Part shown: in pieces, positions 30,927-34,539 of the stretch | How positions within the stretch are numbered: the stretch's first letter is position 1 | Layout: the number at the start of each line of letters is the position of its first letter | Assembly (NCBI GenBank): GCA_020853525.1 | Contig: JADYYS010000052.1 | Span: 1-34,539 of the forward strand | Length of the DNA stretch: 34,539 bases | Direction of reading: 5' to 3' | DNA from: Ardenticatenales bacterium | GTDB taxonomy: Bacteria > Chloroflexota > Anaerolineae > Epilineales > Epilineaceae | Translations under genes and position numbers: made by a program | The notes under the pieces: generated by a model | What the model was told of the DNA's origin: nothing | Databases searched by the model: none | The model's input: the letters and a program-made list of their open reading frames with translations, nothing else

Positions 30927-31564
30927 CACAGGGCACGCTCGCTCGGCAAGTGGCGCCGCAGGTTGGCCAGCGCGTTGTGCTGCAGGTTCTTCACGGCGTT
31001 CTGGGTTCGCTGGAGCATGTCGGCCGTCTCGGCCAGGCTGAGGCCCGCACCGAAGCGCAGCGCGATGACCTGACGCTGCAGGTCCGTCAGTCGCTCCATC
31101 GCCCGGCTGAGATCGGCCGATCCGAGCCCGAGGCTCGCGTCGTCGCTCGGGGGTTCGGCGTCGGCAAACTCCGGTCGCGGGTCGTCCGGATCGTCGCCGC
31201 TCGGCAGCGAGACCTGCTCGGGCCGCCGACCCTGCGTGCGCCAGTGGTTGGCGATGCGGTTGTGCGCGATCCGCATGAGCCACGGCGCCAGGCTGCCCTG
31301 CCACTGGAATCCGGCCAAGCTTCGCCAGGCGCTGACGAAGACGTCCTGCGTCAGGTCGTCCGCCAGCGCGGAGTCACGGACGCGCAGCGCGATGTAGGCG
31401 TACACCGCGTCGACATGACGTTGGTACAGCTGGCCGAAGGCCTGACGGTCCCCGGCCTGGCCGCGCACGACGAGCGCGCGCTCGCCGCTCGCGTCGTCAC
31501 CGAAGGCGGCGGCGTCGCGCGCCGTCGACTCCGGGCGCGCGTCGGCCCGCTCGGAGCCGGTCAT
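30926..31564 (-). CDS. ECF (RpoE-like) RNA polymerase sigma factor
   Basis: A 212-residue sigma-70-family factor with only regions 2 and 4. Region 2: FGQLYQRHVDAVYAYIALRVRDSALADDLTQDVFVSAWRSL, then FQWQGSLAPWLMRIAHNRIANHWR. An acidic linker (GDDPDDPRPEFADAEPPSDD) leads to region 4: MERLTDLQRQVIALRFGAGLSLAETADMLQRTQNAVKNLQHNALANLRR. ATG at 31564 is used; an ATG at 31606 would add 14 residues and lacks a ribosome binding site. It is coupled to the membrane protein downstream. The upstream LVIVD gene, 95 bp away in the same direction, may be co-transcribed. Confidence 0.93.
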   Translation of the reverse strand: MTGSERADARPESTARDAAAFGDDASGERALVVRGQAGDRQAFGQLYQRHVDAVYAYIALRVRDSALADDLTQDVFVSAWRSLAGFQWQGSLAPWLMRIAHNRIANHWRTQGRRPEQVSLPSGDDPDDPRPEFADAEPPSDDASLGLGSADLSRAMERLTDLQRQVIALRFGAGLSLAETADMLQRTQNAVKNLQHNALANLRRHLPSERAL

Positions 31565-31659
31565 GCCCCTGCTTCCCAACACGGCGGTGCAGCCGAACGC
31601 AGACATAACTGATCAAACACCGCTAGCCGCCGACGGGTTAGTCGAACTGTCGCGAACAC

Positions 31660-33774
31660 TTAGGATCCGTCGGCCGGGGGCACGTCGGACCGCTGCCGCC
31701 GCCTGCGCGCGGCGCGCCCGACGGCGACGGCCGCGAGCGCGATCGCCAAGCCGCCGAGGACCGCCCCGCCGGTTCGCCACCGGCCGGGTGACCGCTCGGG
31801 CGCCTCCTGGACGATGCCGGAGTTGCCGTCCGGCGCCGGCGTCGATGGGGCGTCGGCGAGCGGTCCGCGCTCCGAGACGACCGTCCCCGGCGGCGGGATC
31901 GTCCCGAGCTCGAACGCCAGGACGCCCTCGTTGCCGGCCGCGGCAATGAGACGATCCTCACTCCACGTCAGCGACGACACGGCGGTCGACAGATCGTGCA
32001 GGCCGACGAAGCGGGGCTTGGCCGGGTCGGCAACGTCGAAGACGGCGATCCCGCGCGAGCGCCCGCCGGCGAACACGAGGCCGTCGCGCACCGTGAGGAC
32101 GGTGGGCACGAAGCGCGTGTTCAGGATGCCGACGACCGCCGGCGCAGTGCGGTCGCGGACATCGACCACGTACAGCCCTCCTTCGTCGGCGGCCACGACC
32201 ACGGTGTCCGGATCCAGAAACGCCACGTCGCGGGCCTCGGCCTGATCCGTGCCGAGTTCAACCCGGCCGACGACCGGCCACGCGCTCTCGGGGCGCGCGG
32301 CATAGACGATGAGACCGTTCTCGCGGTCCGCCACGAAGACGTGCGCGGCATCGGCGGTCAGGCCCCACATGAAGGCGGTGGTCGGGGTGCGCAGCCGGCG
32401 CTGCGGCTGGGCAGGGTCCGTCAGATCCCATGTGGCCAGGCCCTGCGTACCGCCCGTCGTGATCAGGGTTCGGGAATCCAGCAGGAGCACGTCACGCACC
32501 TGGGCCTCCAGGTGCACGAGCGGCTGCGGCGCACGCGGATCGGCCACGTCGAACAGGTCGAGTCCCGTCCGCACGTCGCCCACCGCCAGCCGGTCGTCCG
32601 CGACATCCACATAGACGTCCTGGGAAGCCGGCGGAAGCGGGGCCGACGCCACCTCGCGCATCGTGACCACGTCGATCACCGACACGCGGTCGTGGGCGAA
32701 CCCGACGAAGGCGTTGCCGCCGGCCTGGGCCAGTCCGAACGGAAACCCCGCCACGTCCGACACCTTGCCGATCGGCGGCGCATCCGCGGTCGCGACGTCG
32801 TACAGCGTCAACCCGGCCAGCCAGTCGACCACGAACAGCCGTGTCCCGACGCTCCGCATCCGCACGACGTCATTGAGCGTCGGCAGCGTCCGCAGCTGCG
32901 TCGGCGCAGCCGGCGTCGTGAAGTCGTACACACCCACGCCCTGCGTTCCGTGGCCCACGTAGAGCGTGCTCCCGACGACGGCGACCGTGCGGATGACCGT
33001 GCCATTCTGGACCGTGCCGACGAGCTTGGGCTCGCGCGGGTTCGCGACATCGTAGATCCCGAGCGCCGAACCCGCGGCCATGAGCGCCGTGGTACCGGCC
33101 ACCACGATGCTCTCCGCCTTGCCGTTCGGCGGAAGCTCCGCTTGTCCCAGATAGCGCGGGTCGGTGGGCGTCGAGATGTCGATGATCCCGAGGCCTTCGG
33201 TGGCGTAGGCCGCATAGACCAGATCGTCCTGTACGGCCAGGTAGGTCACGGCGCGGCGCGTATGCTCGACCGCCAGCGGTGCAGCGGGCACGTCGTCGCC
33301 CGTCACATCGTAGATCGCGACCCCCTCGCCGAACTCGGCGGTGACCAACCGCCCATCGTGCAGGACCATCTCCCGCACCTCATGGGTCACCGGGATGACC
33401 CCGACCTCGGTGGGCGCGGCAGGATCGGCGATGCTGAAGACGTGGATGCCCCGGCCCTCCGGTGCCACGAACAGGCGCGTCCCATCGAGCAGGAGCGCGC
33501 GCACCGTGGCGGGCAGGATGGGGGTGCGGCCGACCACCGTGGACGTACCGTCGGCGGCGACGTCGAGCACATATGCCCGCCGGCCGGCGCCCAAAACCGC
33601 GCGCGACGCTCCATCCGACGCCACGGCGTAGCTGACGCCGGCGGTCTGATCGACCAGCGTCAGCACCCCGGCGCTGGGCGCCTGTGCCTGCACCGCACCG
33701 GGCACGCCCGAACAGGCAAGCATGGCCGCGAGCACGGCGGCCAGTGCTGGCCGAAGGACGGAACGACAGAGCAT
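31660..33774 (-). CDS. LVIVD-repeat beta-propeller surface protein with C-terminal membrane anchor
   Basis: A 704-residue protein. The signal peptide is residues 1-30 (RPALAAVLAAMLACSGVPGAVQA). About a dozen LVIVD repeats follow, each ~45 residues with a D-[IV]-x-[DN]-P-x-x-P-turn (IHVFSIADPAAPTEVGVIPV, LGIIDISTPTDPRYLGQAEL, GVYDFTTPAAPTQLRTL, GLYVVDVRDRTAPAVVGIL). Then comes a Pro-rich stretch and a C-terminal helix (about 668-686, GGAVLGGLAIALAAVAVG) with a strongly basic tail (RAARRRRQR), typical of a type I stop-transfer anchor. The propeller thus faces outside. The same repeat family occurs in the protein at 7484-8839, which lacks this anchor. Position before the sigma/anti-sigma pair makes it a candidate input or output of that pair. 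Confidence 0.88.
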   Translation of the reverse strand: MLCRSVLRPALAAVLAAMLACSGVPGAVQAQAPSAGVLTLVDQTAGVSYAVASDGASRAVLGAGRRAYVLDVAADGTSTVVGRTPILPATVRALLLDGTRLFVAPEGRGIHVFSIADPAAPTEVGVIPVTHEVREMVLHDGRLVTAEFGEGVAIYDVTGDDVPAAPLAVEHTRRAVTYLAVQDDLVYAAYATEGLGIIDISTPTDPRYLGQAELPPNGKAESIVVAGTTALMAAGSALGIYDVANPREPKLVGTVQNGTVIRTVAVVGSTLYVGHGTQGVGVYDFTTPAAPTQLRTLPTLNDVVRMRSVGTRLFVVDWLAGLTLYDVATADAPPIGKVSDVAGFPFGLAQAGGNAFVGFAHDRVSVIDVVTMREVASAPLPPASQDVYVDVADDRLAVGDVRTGLDLFDVADPRAPQPLVHLEAQVRDVLLLDSRTLITTGGTQGLATWDLTDPAQPQRRLRTPTTAFMWGLTADAAHVFVADRENGLIVYAARPESAWPVVGRVELGTDQAEARDVAFLDPDTVVVAADEGGLYVVDVRDRTAPAVVGILNTRFVPTVLTVRDGLVFAGGRSRGIAVFDVADPAKPRFVGLHDLSTAVSSLTWSEDRLIAAAGNEGVLAFELGTIPPPGTVVSERGPLADAPSTPAPDGNSGIVQEAPERSPGRWRTGGAVLGGLAIALAAVAVGRAARRRRQRSDVPPADGS

Positions 33775-33833
33775 GGAGGCCTCCGATTACAGGATCCATG
33801 CGGCCGCCAGGATGGCGAGCCGACAACGGCGAG

Positions 33834-33868
33834 AGTTTAGCATCATGATTGCTTCGCATCATGATTGC
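33834..33868 (-). promoter_or_regulatory. putative promoter and tandem operator of the LVIVD gene
   Basis: GCATCATGATTGC occurs at 33840-33852 and 33856-33868, a perfect 13-mer with a 16-bp period; each contains the palindrome ATCATGAT. On the minus strand TAAACT (33839-33834) is a -10-like hexamer beside the repeats, about 60 nt from the ATG. No -35 hexamer is seen, so the repeats could be an activator or ECF-type recognition site. Confidence 0.45.
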
Positions 33869-33936
33869 CGGCGCGCCGGTCAGGAGGCAGGCGCCTCACG
33901 GATCGGCGGGTCCGAATGGACCGGGCGAACAACACG

Positions 33937-33975
33937 AAAAAGCAGCCGCCCCCGGGGAATCCCCGGGGGCGGCTG
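33937..33975 (-). terminator. intrinsic terminator of the gene at the right edge
   Basis: CAGCCGCCCCCGGGG (33943-33957), loop AAT, CCCCGGGGGCGGCTG (33961-33975): a perfect 15-bp stem. Read on the minus strand it is followed by TTTTT (33941-33937). It lies about 50 nt past the stop of the gene at 34026. This is the only hairpin plus T-run in the window that I would call a clear terminator. Confidence 0.85.
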
Positions 33976-34025
33976 TGGGCTGTCTTGGATCAGGTCGGGC
34001 GAACCCGACGCGATCGGGCGATCAG

Positions 34026-34539
34026 CTAGTTGAGGTCGATCTCGAAGTCCGCGCTACCGATCGACTGCGGCGGGGTCGTGTCGCAGTTGTTCTGCATCAT
34101 GAGCGTATACGCCCCTGGTGCATCCGGAATCTGGAACGTGTACGACGAGCCGGCGCCGAGACCCTGGAAGTCAGGCTTGTTGTTCTCGATGAAGTTGTCG
34201 CACTCGGAGTTCGGGTTGAACCCGTCCGGGCCGATGAACAACGCGAGGAGCAAGTCCTGGCCCGCAAGGCCACAGCTCGCACCGTTGAACGGCGCCAGCG
34301 TGACCGTGTTGATCGTGACCGTCATCTCGCTGGTGCCCGGGCAGACCGTGAAGTCGTGCGTGCCCCAGTTGCGGTCGTTCACGCCGGCGTTCGTGCAGTT
34401 GCCGCCGCCGATATCACCGCGCGGGTAGGCCGAGAACGGCGCGCCGCCCGGGATCTCGATCGTCGCCTCGCCGATGCCCGTCGCCGCGCAGTCGCCAGGA
34501 CCGACGCGGGTGTCCGGGAAGCCCGGGCAGAGGGGCGCG
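34026..34539 (-). CDS. probable secreted Cys-containing protein (5' end outside window)
   Basis: The frame is open from the TAG at 34026 to the window edge, giving at least the last 170 residues. The start lies outside; a GTG at 34382 is internal. The visible sequence has CPGFPDTRVGPGDC, ATIEIPGG, NWGTHDFTVCPGTSEMTVTINTVTLAPFNG, SSYTFQIPDAPGAYTLMMQNNCDTTP and ends with FEIDLN. Paired Cys, many Gly/Asn/Thr and alternating strands suggest an extracellular disulfide-bonded beta domain. I do not recognise a family. It has its own terminator at 33937-33975. Confidence 0.75.
   Translation of the reverse strand, partial: APLCPGFPDTRVGPGDCAATGIGEATIEIPGGAPFSAYPRGDIGGGNCTNAGVNDRNWGTHDFTVCPGTSEMTVTINTVTLAPFNGASCGLAGQDLLLALFIGPDGFNPNSECDNFIENNKPDFQGLGAGSSYTFQIPDAPGAYTLMMQNNCDTTPPQSIGSADFEIDLN

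Noticed and set aside
31996-33840. 614-residue plus-strand open frame
   Set aside because: It is exactly antisense to the LVIVD repeat gene; the His/Arg/Asp-rich repetitive product mirrors those repeats.

Overview
The window is uniformly GC-rich. It carries many GTG starts and 4-base ATGA/GTGA overlaps between genes. Several secreted proteins have Pro/Thr-rich linkers, and one has an aromatic-Leu-Pro-x-Leu-Leu-Arg motif near its C-terminus. These traits, together with LVIVD beta-propeller proteins, a HAAS/PadR pair and a Thr/Pro-rich surface style, suggest a Chloroflexota bacterium (Anaerolineae/Ardenticatenia-like). That is an inference from style; no rRNA or other marker gene is present.

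Layout. (1) 1-10.3 kb is a mixed housekeeping and surface block: a PadR regulator with a HAAS-domain membrane protein (-), a gamma-glutamyltransferase, a secreted serine hydrolase overlapping a PgeF/YfiH-type laccase-domain gene, pdxH, a secreted LVIVD-repeat protein, and an FAD-dependent amine-oxidase-like protein (-). (2) 10.4-19.2 kb is the centrepiece: a compact cbb3 (C-family) haem-copper oxidase cluster, ccoI-ccoS-ccoNO(fused)-ccoQ-ccoP-ccoG-TauE/SafE-unknown membrane protein. Convergent to its end is a Crp/Fnr regulator gene. A TGA-N6-TCA palindrome lies just upstream of ccoI at an activator-like distance from a -10-like hexamer, so a local regulator-target pair is a reasonable hypothesis. 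CcoNO is a single polypeptide, CcoP has one haem instead of the usual two, and no ccoH/fixH is seen. (3) 20.4-25.6 kb: a PHP-phosphoesterase/glycosyltransferase fusion, a stretch of decayed genes (aldo/keto reductase remnant and a possible antitoxin fragment), an intact vapBC pair, and a divergent SOUL haem-binding / GyrI-like pair. (4) 25.6-29.6 kb: an unusual nested palindrome, a small membrane-anchored hypothetical, then tyrosine/homogentisate catabolism (hpd, hmgA) with a translationally coupled XRE regulator. (5) 29.7-34.5 kb, all on the minus strand: an LVIVD protein with a C-terminal membrane anchor, an ECF sigma factor, and a membrane protein that looks like its anti-sigma factor carrying an extracytoplasmic beta-sandwich. 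At the edge are a strong terminator and the 3' part of a probably secreted protein gene.

The window is rich in non-coding palindromic repeats. Two homologous ~140-150 bp elements lie inside the ccoQ-ccoP and hpd-hmgA gaps. Others are a further inverted-repeat element at 19.28-19.48 kb, a 20-bp palindrome at 8.84 kb, a nested 34-bp-arm palindrome at 25.74 kb and an apparent repeat-derived insertion inside the gamma-glutamyltransferase gene. No transposase, CRISPR array, tRNA or rRNA was found. The strongest candidates for something not well described are these repeat families, the nested palindrome, the Cys-rich Crp/Fnr protein with its predicted site, and the LVIVD-ECF-anti-sigma cassette. 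None is proven to be a new system from sequence alone.
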